Assembly: GCF_005885605.1 (NCBI RefSeq)
Contig: NZ_SZVP01000016.1
Span: 1-64,000 of the forward strand
DNA from: Colwellia ponticola
GTDB taxonomy: Bacteria > Pseudomonadota > Gammaproteobacteria > Enterobacterales > Alteromonadaceae
Direction of reading: 5' to 3'
DNA length: 64,000 nucleotides
The notes under the pieces are model-generated. The model was not told where the DNA came from and did not search any database. It was given only the letters and a program-made list of their open reading frames with translations. Numbering within the stretch: position 1 is the stretch's first letter; every line of letters starts with the position of its first letter. Shown in pieces: positions 38,482 through 48,153 of this stretch. A program made the position numbers and the translations under genes.

Positions 38482-39963
38482 ATGCACTCAACTATGAATA
38501 CTTCAACGATAAGTACATCAACGCTAACTACTTCGGCAACTAACGCTGAAAAGAATATTTTAGAGCAAATTGTTGATGATAAGCGCATTGAAATCGCCGC
38601 ATTAAAGATAGCTAAACCTTTAACAAGCTTTATTGATGACTTAGTCCCTACCACGAAAGATATGTATGCTGCTTTAACCAAAACAGCGGATAAACCTTAT
38701 GCTGGTTTCATTCTTGAATGTAAAAAAGCATCGCCGTCTAAAGGTTTAATTCGCGCTGATTTTGATGTCAAAGCCATCTGTCAAACCTATGATAAATACG
38801 CCGCGGCTATCTCAGTGCTAACCGATAAAAAATATTTCCAAGGTGATTTTGACTATTTAAAAACCGTGACTCAGTCAGTAAAGTGCCCGGTACTCAATAA
38901 AGACTTCTTTGTTGACAGCTATCAAGTTTACTTGGCCAGACATTATGGCGCTGATGCGGTTTTACTTATGCTGAGTGTGTTGTCCGATGAAGAATATATT
39001 GAGTTATCGGCTGTGGCCAAGCGATATAATTTAGCTGTTTTAACCGAAATATCTACCGAAGAAGAGCGTGACCGAGCTATTAGGCTCAACGCCAAAATGA
39101 TTGGTATCAACAATAGAAACTTACGTGATCTTAGTACTGATATAGCACGTACCTTTGACTACGCACCGACATTACCTGACGATACCATTATTATTTCTGA
39201 ATCGGGCATTACCACCAATGCTCAAGTACGAGAATTAGCGCCAGCAGTAGATGGATTTTTAGTGGGCAGTTCGTTGATGGATCCGCAAAACAATCGGTAT
39301 CAAGATATTGATTTAGCCTGTCGAAAACTCATTTATGGTAATAATAAGGTCTGTGGTTTAACGGATAAAAAATATGCTAGTGCTGCCGCTGATGCTGGCG
39401 CACGCTTTGGTGGTCTTATTTTTGCTGAGAAGTCACCACGTTATGTTACTAAAGCACAAGCAGCAGACATTATTAAAGCAACACCAAAATTAGAGTACGT
39501 GGGTGTTTTTGTTAACCATGATCGCGCGACAATCATCGATTTAGTAAAGAGCCTTAACTTAAGCGCTGTTCAGCTTCATGGTAGTGAGGATAGCCAGTAT
39601 ATTGAAGCGTTAACCGCTGAACTTAGCGCTAACAATTGTAATTTTTGCCAAGTATGGCATGCCAGCCCTGTAATACAAAGCGCTCCCTTGCTTGCTGCCA
39701 ATGTCAGTCACCATGTACTTGACGGACAAAGCCCTGGCAGTGGTAAAGCATTTGACTGGCAAATATTAGCGTTAAGCGAGCAAAACTTATCAACTAGCTT
39801 TTTAGCCGGTGGCTTAAACAATGACAATATTGCCCAAGCGCTCATACAGTTAACTCATCTAGATTTATTTGGCTTAGACCTAAATTCAGGTGTAGAAGAT
39901 AGCCCTGGCATTAAATCAAGTGAAAAGTTAACACAAATATTTTCGAAAATTAGGAATTATTAA
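38482..39963 (+). CDS. trpCF: Bifunctional indole-3-glycerol-phosphate synthase / PRA isomerase TrpCF
   Basis: One polypeptide catalyses two consecutive steps of tryptophan synthesis. The N-terminal TrpC domain (to about 255) has [24 protein letters not shown] and ISESGI. The C-terminal TrpF domain (from about 260) has [22 protein letters not shown] and [10 protein letters not shown]. The fusion is the enteric arrangement. The ATG at 38482 is chosen; a TTG at 38470 overlaps the trpD stop. The first 25 residues are Thr/Ser-rich and poorly conserved. Confidence 0.94.
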   Translation: MHSTMNTSTISTSTLTTSATNAEKNILEQIVDDKRIEIAALKIAKPLTSFIDDLVPTTKDMYAALTKTADKPYAGFILECKKASPSKGLIRADFDVKAICQTYDKYAAAISVLTDKKYFQGDFDYLKTVTQSVKCPVLNKDFFVDSYQVYLARHYGADAVLLMLSVLSDEEYIELSAVAKRYNLAVLTEISTEEERDRAIRLNAKMIGINNRNLRDLSTDIARTFDYAPTLPDDTIIISESGITTNAQVRELAPAVDGFLVGSSLMDPQNNRYQDIDLACRKLIYGNNKVCGLTDKKYASAAADAGARFGGLIFAEKSPRYVTKAQAADIIKATPKLEYVGVFVNHDRATIIDLVKSLNLSAVQLHGSEDSQYIEALTAELSANNCNFCQVWHASPVIQSAPLLAANVSHHVLDGQSPGSGKAFDWQILALSEQNLSTSFLAGGLNNDNIAQALIQLTHLDLFGLDLNSGVEDSPGIKSSEKLTQIFSKIRNY

Positions 39964-39964
39964 C

Positions 39965-41242
39965 ATGTCTGATACAAAACAGAACACTTCTCAAGAGAGC
40001 ATACAAGTGAATAACTCAACTAAACAACGCTTACCCGCCTATTTTGGTGAGTTTGGTGGTATGTATGTTGGTGAATTATTAGTACCTGCACTAGAGCAAT
40101 TAGAGCAAGCTTTTATCGAATCTCAAACCGATGAAGCTTTTTTAACGGAGTTCAATAATTTATTAACAAACTATGCTGGTCGACCAACACCATTAACCCT
40201 GTGTCGTAATATTGTTAAAAACCCTCTCGCTAAAATTTATTTAAAACGTGAAGATTTATTACACGGTGGCGCCCACAAAACTAACCAAGTATTAGGTCAA
40301 GCCTTGCTCGCTAAACGCATGGGTAAGACTGAAATTATTGCTGAAACAGGCGCTGGTCAGCACGGCGTAGCAACTGCCATAGCGTGTTCATTACTAGGTT
40401 TGAAATGTAAAGTTTACATGGGCGCAGTGGATTGTGCGCGACAACAGCCGAATGTTTTTCGTATGAAGTTAATGGGCGCAGAAGTTATTCCTGTCACTGC
40501 GGGCTCAGGCACACTAAAAGACGCCGTCAATGAAGCGCTACGAGACTGGTCTGCTAATTATGAAAAAGCACATTACTTACTCGGTACTGCTGCCGGGCCT
40601 CACCCTTTTCCAACTATCGTACGTGAATTTCAAAAAATGATTGGTGAAGAAGCTAAAGCACAGCTTTATAAAGAAGAAGGTCGCTTACCTGATTACGTTA
40701 TTGCCTGTGTTGGTGGTGGTTCAAATGCTATTGGTATGTTCAACGACTTCATTAAAGAAGAAGGCGTAAAGCTTATTGGCGTTGAAGCGGGTGGTAAAGG
40801 TATTGATACTAGCCAACACGGCGCTACGCTTGTAGCAGGCACCAAGGGCATGCTACATGGTAACTACACCTATATTATGCAAGATAAATCGGGGCAAATT
40901 GAAGAGTCTTATTCTGTTTCAGCGGGTCTTGATTACCCTGCTGTTGGTCCGCAACATGCCTTTTTAAAAGATACTAACCGCGCACAATATGTGCCCATTA
41001 ATGACGATGAAGCTTTAGCAGCATTTCAAGCATTAGCCTTAAATGAAGGTATAATCCCTGCGCTTGAGTCATCACACGCGCTTGCTCAAGCACTAAAAAT
41101 GGCCGAATCTGCTACCCAAGAAACTATTTATTTAGTCAACCTTTCTGGTCGTGGTGATAAAGATTTAGCCCATGTACACGCTATTCTTTCCCCAGAAGAC
41201 GCCTTATCAACTAACAACGTTAAACACAGAGGAGAGGCATAA
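39965..41242 (+). CDS. trpB: Tryptophan synthase beta subunit
   Basis: TrpB joins indole and serine with PLP. The 425-residue protein has the PLP lysine Lys105 in GGAHKTNQ, the active-site Glu in ETGAGQHG, and the phosphate-binding [10 protein letters not shown]. This is the standard TrpB1 type. An extra 20 residues at the N-terminus precede the usual [10 protein letters not shown]. It starts one base after trpCF ends and overlaps trpA through TAATG, so the two are translationally coupled. Confidence 0.97.
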   Translation: MSDTKQNTSQESIQVNNSTKQRLPAYFGEFGGMYVGELLVPALEQLEQAFIESQTDEAFLTEFNNLLTNYAGRPTPLTLCRNIVKNPLAKIYLKREDLLHGGAHKTNQVLGQALLAKRMGKTEIIAETGAGQHGVATAIACSLLGLKCKVYMGAVDCARQQPNVFRMKLMGAEVIPVTAGSGTLKDAVNEALRDWSANYEKAHYLLGTAAGPHPFPTIVREFQKMIGEEAKAQLYKEEGRLPDYVIACVGGGSNAIGMFNDFIKEEGVKLIGVEAGGKGIDTSQHGATLVAGTKGMLHGNYTYIMQDKSGQIEESYSVSAGLDYPAVGPQHAFLKDTNRAQYVPINDDEALAAFQALALNEGIIPALESSHALAQALKMAESATQETIYLVNLSGRGDKDLAHVHAILSPEDALSTNNVKHRGEA

Positions 41243-42090
41243 TGTCAAACTCAACTATTGCACAAGCAGGTGCGCGTTATCAAACATCTTTCGCTGCTTT
41301 AACAGCAAAAAATGAAGGGGCTTTTATCCCTTTTGTCATGATAGGCGATCCTAATGCTGAGCAATCATTTGCCGTAATAAAAAGTTTAATTGATGCCGGC
41401 GCAGATGCATTAGAGTTAGGCATTCCTTTTTCTGATCCCAGTGCTGATGGCTTAACTATTCAACATGCCGCGCTACGCGCTTTAAAAGCTGGCGTTAACA
41501 CCGATACTTGTGTTGATATATTACAGCAAGTGCGCGCCTATGCCCCGCACATCCCCATTGGTTTATTACTTTATGGCAACTTAGTTTTTGCTCGTGGTAT
41601 TGATACTTTTTATCAAAATATGAGTGACGCTGGCGTCGACTCGGTTCTAATAGCCGATATCCCTTTAAGAGAAAGTGAGCCCTTTCGTCAAGCGGCATTA
41701 AAATACGGCATTGCCCCTATTTTTATTGCGCCACCTAATGCCAGTGATGAAACATTACGTAGCGTAGCGTCATATTCTCGTGGCTATACTTATGTATTAA
41801 GTCGCACCGGCGTAACCGGCGTAGATAGTGCTAAAAGTCCACAAGACACAGTGGCTAACACGGCAAATACCTTAATTGAACGTTTAACACAATATCATGC
41901 CGCACCACCCGTTTTAGGCTTTGGTATTTCAACACCACAGCAAGTGAAAGATGCACTTAACGCTGGTGCATTAGGGGCCATTAGTGGCTCTGCTGTTGTT
42001 AAAATTATTGAAGATAACCTAGCTGACCATAATAAAATGCTCAGCGACTTAACCTGCTTTGTTGGTGAGATGAAAGCGGCAACCAAATAA
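41242..42090 (+). CDS. trpA: Tryptophan synthase alpha subunit
   Basis: TrpA cleaves indole-3-glycerol phosphate and channels indole to TrpB. The 282-residue TIM barrel has the catalytic Glu in [11 protein letters not shown] and Asp in SDPSADG, the active loop RTGVTGVDS, and the phosphate site GFGISTP. It is the last gene of the operon, overlapping trpB by one base, and is followed by a terminator. Confidence 0.96.
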   Translation: MSNSTIAQAGARYQTSFAALTAKNEGAFIPFVMIGDPNAEQSFAVIKSLIDAGADALELGIPFSDPSADGLTIQHAALRALKAGVNTDTCVDILQQVRAYAPHIPIGLLLYGNLVFARGIDTFYQNMSDAGVDSVLIADIPLRESEPFRQAALKYGIAPIFIAPPNASDETLRSVASYSRGYTYVLSRTGVTGVDSAKSPQDTVANTANTLIERLTQYHAAPPVLGFGISTPQQVKDALNAGALGAISGSAVVKIIEDNLADHNKMLSDLTCFVGEMKAATK

Positions 42091-42120
42091 GGCGTGGTTT
42101 TATACTGACCATGAGTAAGC

Positions 42121-42149
42121 AAAAGGGGCAACTATACTGCTCCTTTTTT
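42121..42149 (+). terminator. Intrinsic terminator of the trp operon
   Basis: AAAAGGGGCA pairs with TGCTCCTTTT (one G-U pair) around a 7-base loop, and a T run follows. It lies 30 bases after the trpA stop. Confidence 0.75.
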
Positions 42150-42193
42150 GTGAGCTTTTTATATTTTGAGCTCTGAAAATAAAGTGTCAGATA

Positions 42194-42835
42194 TAAAAAA
42201 TGCGACTCATTGAGTCGCATTTCTATAACTAGCTTATACGGTGCATCCTGCACACATACTTAATGCTCTCATCTCTTCCCTGAACAACTATCCCTAGCAT
42301 TTCCTTTATATCCGTTATGAGCCCATTCATATGCTCACTTAATCCTTTTAGGTAACGATTAGCTTCCCTGTCTATCATCCATAATAGTGTATTCCTGACT
42401 TTGGTTTTCCTCACCAAGCCGCATCCCTGTTTATTATCCCTAGTGGCATCCTACCACTTAGCTTTATCCTTAAAGCCTCCTTGTTAAACCTTTTTTAAGT
42501 AATACCTTAATACTATTTAAAAATAAAACATCCTGCTTTAGGTTTTAGCGTCTAGCTGTTATTAAAGTACATATCCTTTTGCACTTTCTTCGATACCTTT
42601 ACTCAGTACCTTATTTAGTACAAGTATCCTTACCTGCCTCTTCCATGAATAGCATCCATACCTCAAGCTTTATACATCCACTGTAACTAACGCTTGCTAA
42701 GTTATTATTACCGTCCTCGGTAAATCCTACTGTTACTAAATATCCTTTAAGTAACTATTATGTCCTTATGTGCACAAAAAAATATGCTGAAGCGTCCTGC
42801 CTCTTGTCTTCCTAACATTATTAATAATACGCTAA
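42194..42835 (-). ncRNA. CsrB/Rsm-family CsrA-titrating RNA (candidate)
   Basis: CsrB-type RNAs bind many copies of the regulator CsrA through GGA motifs in hairpin loops and so relieve its control of mRNAs. Read on the minus strand, 42241-42815 holds 27 GGA triplets; the plus strand holds none. Several sit in loops of short perfect hairpins: 42241-42253 (GTGCA stem), 42461-42476 (GCTTTA stem, AGGA loop), 42708-42723 (TTACCG stem, AGGA loop), 42442-42458, 42732-42755 and 42401-42417. A strong minus-strand terminator ends it, and a GacA-type palindrome lies upstream. At about 640 bases it is longer than E. coli CsrB (about 370). No protein frame fits. The 5' end is estimated from a possible -10 TATAAG (42842-42847) and -35 TTGTTT (42866-42871). 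Confidence 0.85.
42195..42222 (-). terminator. Terminator of the CsrB-like RNA
   Basis: On the minus strand AAATGCGACTCA pairs with TGAGTCGCATTT and runs into six T. The other strand has a poorer T run, so the direction is minus. Confidence 0.9.
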
Positions 42836-42841
42836 ATATCT

Positions 42842-42871
42842 CTTATAGGGTCTTGTTACCAGTCAAAACAA
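42842..42871 (-). promoter_or_regulatory. Possible promoter of the CsrB-like RNA
   Basis: On the minus strand TTGTTT (42866-42871), an 18-base spacer and TATAAG (42842-42847). An overlapping TTGACT at 42861-42866 is an alternative -35 element, but then the -10 would be poor. Confidence 0.4.
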
Positions 42872-42982
42872 TAATGTAAATAGAATGTAACTTGGTGTTT
42901 TTTTTATTTGCTGTTATTAATCAATAGGTTATTTTTATAATTCACATAACAAGCTTATAAATGCCAATATATCTCACAGCAA

Positions 42983-43000
42983 TGTAAGACATGTCTTACA
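42983..43000. promoter_or_regulatory. GacA/UvrY-type upstream activating palindrome
   Basis: TGTAAGACATGTCTTACA is a perfect 18-bp palindrome and fits the known GacA/UvrY/VarA site TGTAAG-N6-CTTACA, which activates csrB/rsm RNA genes from a distance. It lies about 155 bases upstream of the estimated RNA start, a spacing like that in rsmZ and csrB promoters, and 28 bases past the stop of the upstream GGDEF-EAL gene. Confidence 0.85.
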
Positions 43001-43028
43001 AAAAAAATAGCATTTAGCTAGTTCTGCT

Positions 43029-46000
43029 TTATTGCCATGTTCTGGTTACCTCACTCATCTCATCAAACGCTAATTCAAAATCAACTAAAATAGCCTGTGT
43101 AGTGTGCAAATCCCCCTGTTGATAGTGTGACTTTATAGCATGGGCAATTGAATGAACTTTATGATGAACTTGTTCTAATCGTTCAATACCTTCCCTTGCA
43201 AAAAGTTGCTTTGTTTTTTCACGTGCTATCCAATTACCACAGTGACAATAATGACTATCAATAATAGGCCAATATGTAACACCATCAGATCCCTCTGATA
43301 CTTTTTCAGTTAACTTGTCTTTCCATTGTCGACTCAATATTTTAAATATGGCTAAACTATTTTCTTTATTACTACGAGACTTATTGCCACAAAGTAGCCA
43401 GTCTTGGTTAGCAATATAGTGTCGTAACCAGTAACTAAACTCACTAGCAGGCATAGGCGGCGCAACCTCATAGCCTTGCGCTTGTTCGCAGCCCATCATT
43501 AATAACATTAAACCATGATTTTTACTTTCAACACCTTCAGCAATCACATTACGGCTAAATGATTGAGTTAAGGCAATAACGCCCTCAATAATTGAGTAAT
43601 CACTGGGATCATCGAGCATATCCCGAACAAAGCTTCGATCAATTTTAATGGTATCAACGGGTAAACTTCTCAAGTGAGTCAACGATGAGTAGCCAGTACC
43701 AAAGTCATCTAAGGCAAAGCTGACGCCCAAACGCTGTTGGCAGGTTTTAATAATGTCAGTAATAATAGAAATATCGCCTAAAGTCGAGCTTTCCAATATC
43801 TCTAATTGTAAGTATTGACTATCAATAGTGGGATATTTAGTTAAATTATTTTTAAGTACGTCAAAAAACATAGGTGACAATAAATGGTTTGATGAAATAT
43901 TAATACTCATTTGAATAAGGATATTATGCTGCTGCCACTGAGTAAGTTGCTGTAGTGCTTCATTTATAACCCATTCACCAAGCTTGTTTTCTAATGGTGT
44001 ATCATCAATAAAGGGTAAAAAGTCGAGTGGTTGAATCAGCCCTTTATCAGGGTGAAGCCAACGTATTAAGGCTTCAACGCCAAAAACATCACCGGTAGTC
44101 ATATTAACTTTGGGCTGATAATACAGCTCAAACTCATTATTAGCTAACGCCTGTTCAATTTCTTCAAGTTGGCTATTTTTTTGAATAATAAGTTGGTCAT
44201 AATCAGGATTATAAAGCTGAGTACGATGTTTACCTGCCAATTTAGATTGATACATAGCATGGTCAGCATGACGCAATAAAGTGTCAATATCGCTGTTATC
44301 AGAAGGATATAAAGTGACGCCACTAGAAGCGGTAATATTATGTTGAACACCATCAATATCATAAGGTTGTGCTAGTGATTGGTGAATACGATCCATAGTC
44401 ACTTCATATTGTGATGCTGATTTTAGATCATTAAGTAATATGGCAAACTCGTCGCCACCTTGACGTGAAACGGTATCCTCTTCCCTAATGCACTCGGTAA
44501 TTCGCTTTGCAACTTCAATTAACAAACGGTCACCAACATCATGACCATAGTTATCATTGACGGGTTTAAAATCATCTAGATCTAAAAAACAAATAGCGAG
44601 TTGATGACCCGTACGTATACTATGAGCAATAGCATGGTGAAAACGGTCAACAAATAATGCACGGTTAGGTAGTTTAGTCAATACGTCATAATGAGCCATT
44701 AATTTGAGTTGCTCTTGCTGACGTTTTAAATCGGTAATGTCAGAAAAAAGGCAAATATAATGCGTTACTTTACCCTCATCGTTTTTTAATGATGAGATAG
44801 AAAGCAGCTCGGCATAAAGATCGCCTTGCTTTGATTTGTTCCATACTTGACCTTGCCAATGACCTTGCTCCGTAACCGCTTGCCACATTGCTTGATAAAA
44901 GTTAGCACTGTGCTTACCTGATCTTAAAACGTGTGGTGTTTTACCAATCATCTCCTCACGGTTATAACCGGTTATATCACTAAAAGCTGGATTAACATCA
45001 ACGATAACCTGTTCTTCGTTAGTGATCATAATAGCCTCATGAGTATTATTAAAGACCCTAGATGACAGCTGTAGTTTTTCTTCGGCCAACTTTCGTTGAT
45101 TGATTTCTATTCTAAGCGCTGTAGTTGCTTCACTTATTTTCTCTTTAAGCTTACGAGGTCTATCCATAAGAGAATAACAAAGCAGCGCGGCTATTAGACT
45201 ACTAGGTAGAGTTAACCCCCAATACCAAGATGAGTGAAAAAATCCCGCGATATGATTACTTTTTTTTTCAGTAACCGCTATTTGCCATTGTGCATTAGGT
45301 AATCGTATAGTGCTTTTTGCGATAGGATTTTCAAAAACTGCTGCCTCACCAAAAAAAACATCTCCTTGTGCGCCTAAACCATCCTTACCTCGTATAGCTA
45401 GGTTAAAATCTTTCATTAAATTAACAACTAATGTATCTTCTAATAAGGATTTAATATCAATTAATACCGTAGCAAATCCCCAAAAATTTGCTTGTTGGTC
45501 ATTAATCCCAGGAAAAAAAATAGGTCGCCTTGCCGTAATAGCCTGCCCTCCCTGGATCAAATCCATTGGTCCTATAATAAGATAGCTATTATCTTGAATA
45601 GCTTTTAAAGCCAATTGACGACGTCTAGGATCGGTAAGTAAATTGTGTCCTATGACTTGTTTATTAAATTCAACATCCGTGACATAAGTCACAATACCGT
45701 CTGGAGCTAGTTGAAGGCTGACAATACCTGTTAAATCATTTAAAAGTAATGAAGTGAAATTATTAAAGTCTTCAACTGAAAATGTTTTATGGGTGTAAAC
45801 AAAAGCACGTAAACTACTTGTTAAGTTTAAGCGAACTTCCATTGAAGAAGAGATAACACCGGCAATATCGTTAATTCTTTTTTCTGCCGTAGTGCTACGT
45901 GATTGTAAAGCAGACTTTAATTCAACGTGATAGAGCCAAAAAGCCACAAAAAAAATCAATGAGAAACAGCATAAAGCGCTAATTAATGGCAGAGCATGTA

Positions 46001-46076
46001 AACCAAAAAAGCGCTTTTGCTTTTTGCTTTTACACTGGTTAACTGCATTGTTATTTTTTTTAGCTTGCATATTCAT
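43029..46076 (-). CDS. CHASE-PAS-GGDEF-EAL signalling protein with C-terminal CZB-like domain
   Basis: A 1015-residue membrane sensor that probably makes or degrades c-di-GMP. In order: membrane helix (about 30-50), periplasmic CHASE-type sensor (about 75-275), second helix (about 283-305), PAS domain (about 340-455, NPAFSDITGYNREEMIG), GGDEF domain with an intact RQGGDEFAIL, and an EAL domain with GVEALIRWLHP and DDFGTGYSSL. Both catalytic signatures look intact. The last 110 residues resemble a CZB zinc-binding domain (HYCHCGNWI, then VHHKVHSIAHA), although the first His usually expected before its Trp appears to be Ser. The gene lies directly upstream of the CsrB-like RNA on the same strand. 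Confidence 0.9.
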   Translation of the reverse strand: MNMQAKKNNNAVNQCKSKKQKRFFGLHALPLISALCCFSLIFFVAFWLYHVELKSALQSRSTTAEKRINDIAGVISSSMEVRLNLTSSLRAFVYTHKTFSVEDFNNFTSLLLNDLTGIVSLQLAPDGIVTYVTDVEFNKQVIGHNLLTDPRRRQLALKAIQDNSYLIIGPMDLIQGGQAITARRPIFFPGINDQQANFWGFATVLIDIKSLLEDTLVVNLMKDFNLAIRGKDGLGAQGDVFFGEAAVFENPIAKSTIRLPNAQWQIAVTEKKSNHIAGFFHSSWYWGLTLPSSLIAALLCYSLMDRPRKLKEKISEATTALRIEINQRKLAEEKLQLSSRVFNNTHEAIMITNEEQVIVDVNPAFSDITGYNREEMIGKTPHVLRSGKHSANFYQAMWQAVTEQGHWQGQVWNKSKQGDLYAELLSISSLKNDEGKVTHYICLFSDITDLKRQQEQLKLMAHYDVLTKLPNRALFVDRFHHAIAHSIRTGHQLAICFLDLDDFKPVNDNYGHDVGDRLLIEVAKRITECIREEDTVSRQGGDEFAILLNDLKSASQYEVTMDRIHQSLAQPYDIDGVQHNITASSGVTLYPSDNSDIDTLLRHADHAMYQSKLAGKHRTQLYNPDYDQLIIQKNSQLEEIEQALANNEFELYYQPKVNMTTGDVFGVEALIRWLHPDKGLIQPLDFLPFIDDTPLENKLGEWVINEALQQLTQWQQHNILIQMSINISSNHLLSPMFFDVLKNNLTKYPTIDSQYLQLEILESSTLGDISIITDIIKTCQQRLGVSFALDDFGTGYSSLTHLRSLPVDTIKIDRSFVRDMLDDPSDYSIIEGVIALTQSFSRNVIAEGVESKNHGLMLLMMGCEQAQGYEVAPPMPASEFSYWLRHYIANQDWLLCGNKSRSNKENSLAIFKILSRQWKDKLTEKVSEGSDGVTYWPIIDSHYCHCGNWIAREKTKQLFAREGIERLEQVHHKVHSIAHAIKSHYQQGDLHTTQAILVDFELAFDEMSEVTRTWQ

Positions 46077-46522
46077 CCTTAAGTAACTTAATAGTGAATA
46101 TATTTTTTAATGGTTACCCTAAACAAGTGAATAGAGCATCAAAGATCCATTTATGCTTAATTTGTTACTATGAATAATTCCCCTCTAAAAAGCAAATTAG
46201 TCATTTAATAACATTGATGAGCGATGTTAGTTACCGTAATGTTAACGCTATTTTTATGCTTAGCTTTAATTAATTTTATAAAGAAGCGTTAACTAAAGTT
46301 AATTAGTTTAGCTGGTTTAGCTGTATTAACTATGTTGTCAGCATAGTTAATTTTAGCAGTAAAAGAGAAGCCGCGTTTTACCCTGAAAGGATTAATAGTG
46401 AACACAGCAACTAATGTAAAGTTGCTTTGCTAAAGTAGATGGGAATAAATACAATCGAGACTTATCTACTCAGTTATGACTTATTTATAGCCATTAAATG
46501 CATGCTAATTGTGGTAATGTTA
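46077..46522. other. Intergenic region with a 10-bp inverted repeat
   Basis: 446 AT-rich bases upstream of the GGDEF-EAL gene and downstream of a DUF3192 gene. A perfect dyad, ATTAACTATG / CATAGTTAAT, spans 46325-46351, and a smaller AGCAACT / AGTTGCT hairpin lies near 46407. An 11-codon GTG frame at 46399 is not convincing. No gene is supported. Confidence 0.4.
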
Positions 46523-46915
46523 TTATTTTGAATAGTCCTCACCATTACCTGTTTCAGCTAATTTACCGTTAATAAACTGTAAAAACGTACACTCATCTTT
46601 AGTCGTTAAACCATCTTTATGTTTGCGTTGCGTTCGATAATATAAAACACGTATGGTGTTTTCTGCTTCAGCATACGTTTCAGAAAAATCAGCCACACCG
46701 AGTTGCTCTTGTGTATCGATAAAAGAAGTACCCAATTGTATTTGCGCTATTTTTTTACGATTTTTATAAGCTCTGTCTTCACTATCACTCACAAAGCCAT
46801 TCTCTATGCCATCATCATTTATTTTAATAACACACCCAGATAATGTCATTGCTAATGGCGTTACAATCAGTAAAGCGATCATCGTCTTTTTAATCGTTAA
46901 TTTTTTCATGGTCAA
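46523..46915 (-). CDS. DUF3192 lipoprotein
   Basis: A 130-residue member of the DUF3192 family, of unknown function. It has a lipoprotein signal (basic KKLTIKK, hydrophobic core, LSGC lipobox with Cys at about 28) followed by DD. The conserved C-terminal part reads VLYYRTQRKHKDGLTTKDEC, then TFLQFINGKLAETG. It starts either at the first Met or at the third residue. A second family member without a lipobox lies at 53463-53858. It is transcribed alone. Confidence 0.85.
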   Translation of the reverse strand: MTMKKLTIKKTMIALLIVTPLAMTLSGCVIKINDDGIENGFVSDSEDRAYKNRKKIAQIQLGTSFIDTQEQLGVADFSETYAEAENTIRVLYYRTQRKHKDGLTTKDECTFLQFINGKLAETGNGEDYSK

Positions 46916-47101
46916 TCTTCCTTAGCTGTACAATGTAATTGTTATAAAAAGTAATCTTTTTCATAACAGCAAAAAACTAGCCATAATCATAAGTCATTGA
47001 AAAATAAACAACTTAAAAAGCAGAGAGAGGAATTACAAGACATCGTTAGTGATATTGGCTAAAATATAGTTAAATTAATTAACATTATAATAGTAACTAA
47101 A

Positions 47102-47479
47102 ATGACAATTACCGATGAAATTTTAATCTGCGCCAATCAATTAGCCAACACAGGCAAAAAGCCAACCGTTGCCTTAGTTAAAGCAAAATTAACGCAAAAA
47201 GTGCCATTAGCCACGTTAATTACTACACTTAAAAATTGGCAACATCAGCCAGATTTTATCGCCTCTGATACCCCTGATACGGCCGTTAACGAAGGTCAGG
47301 CTATAAAAGACAGCGCAGTGTTACTTCAGCCTGTACTTAATGCTTTACTTGCCAATAATAGTGTAATAGAAAAAATGATTCAGCAATCACTAACCGCTGA
47401 GTTAATCACGATAAAAAATGAGCTCAGCGAAATAAAGTCATTGGTACATAGCTTAACCGAGCAACTTGCTAAGCAATAA
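47102..47479 (+). CDS. Small helical protein, KfrA-like N-terminus
   Basis: I do not assign a function. The 125-residue protein begins with a segment that resembles a KfrA-type DNA-binding helix-turn-helix (ANQLANTGKKPTVALVKAKL, then LATLITTLKNWQ). It ends in a long amphipathic helix (about 85-125), likely a coiled coil. It is convergent with syd, 22 bases away. A role in DNA binding is inference only. Confidence 0.7.
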   Translation: MTITDEILICANQLANTGKKPTVALVKAKLTQKVPLATLITTLKNWQHQPDFIASDTPDTAVNEGQAIKDSAVLLQPVLNALLANNSVIEKMIQQSLTAELITIKNELSEIKSLVHSLTEQLAKQ

Positions 47480-47500
47480 TTCAACTTTATCATACGCTCA

Positions 47501-48100
47501 TTAGTTAGCGCTCATTAAGCAGTATGGTGTTAATTGACTAATAAAATCAACAAGTGAATCGCTGAGTTTTTTATGCGGTTTACAGCCTACTTGTTCAACC
47601 CAAACCTCACCGCTATGGTTATCAACCGAAATAATCATATCTTCTTCATCGGTTACCGCAAAAAAAACCGTTTCAGCTTGCTTGAGCCGTTGCTTCATTA
47701 AAATATGGCCAATGATGTTCTCTTGTAAACGTGCAAAGTCATCTTTATTCCAAGCAAAAAGCAGTGATAACTGTCCCTCATCACAACTAGCTTCAATATC
47801 ACCACTAAATATAGTAGTAAAATAGGTTTTAATATCTGGGTGTAACTCCAGGTTTAATGCCGACTCAACATTGGCAAAAGACAATTCTTCGTCATTAGTC
47901 TTGGTTAATAAGTCTGGCGTTATAGCCACTGGCTGCCAATAATAGTGATGCTCATCGTGTTGACCTTGTTCACAAGGTGATAGCCACTGCTTATCATGCT
48001 CTGTTGTAGGTAGGTGTCCAACTTGTGCAATATACTGCTGGCTATAGTTGTTACTAAAGGTTAAAAGCATTTGCGTTAAAGTTTTATTTGTAGCTGTCAT
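47501..48100 (-). CDS. syd: SecY-interacting protein Syd
   Basis: Syd binds SecY on the cytoplasmic face and is thought to check translocon quality. The 199-residue protein shows Syd blocks: WLSPCEQGQ, YYWQPVA, ELHPDIKTYFTTIFSGD, LLFAWNKDDFARLQENIIGH and VDNHSGEVWVEQVG. Length is close to E. coli Syd. It is divergent from queF, the same arrangement as in E. coli. Confidence 0.93.
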   Translation of the reverse strand: MTATNKTLTQMLLTFSNNYSQQYIAQVGHLPTTEHDKQWLSPCEQGQHDEHHYYWQPVAITPDLLTKTNDEELSFANVESALNLELHPDIKTYFTTIFSGDIEASCDEGQLSLLFAWNKDDFARLQENIIGHILMKQRLKQAETVFFAVTDEEDMIISVDNHSGEVWVEQVGCKPHKKLSDSLVDFISQLTPYCLMSAN

Positions 48101-48153
48101 ATAAAGAAAAATCCTTTAAAATAGCAAGATACTAGCTCACTACTGAAAAAATT

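Noticed and set aside
42229-42417. 62-codon open frame on the minus strand after trpA
   Set aside because: It lies inside the GGA-rich RNA, has no ribosome site, and its triplet pattern follows the RNA hairpins rather than codon structure.
46399-46434. 11-codon GTG frame with a start similar to the trp leader (MNTA)
   Set aside because: No Trp or other codon run and no terminator with alternative pairing; the resemblance is probably chance.
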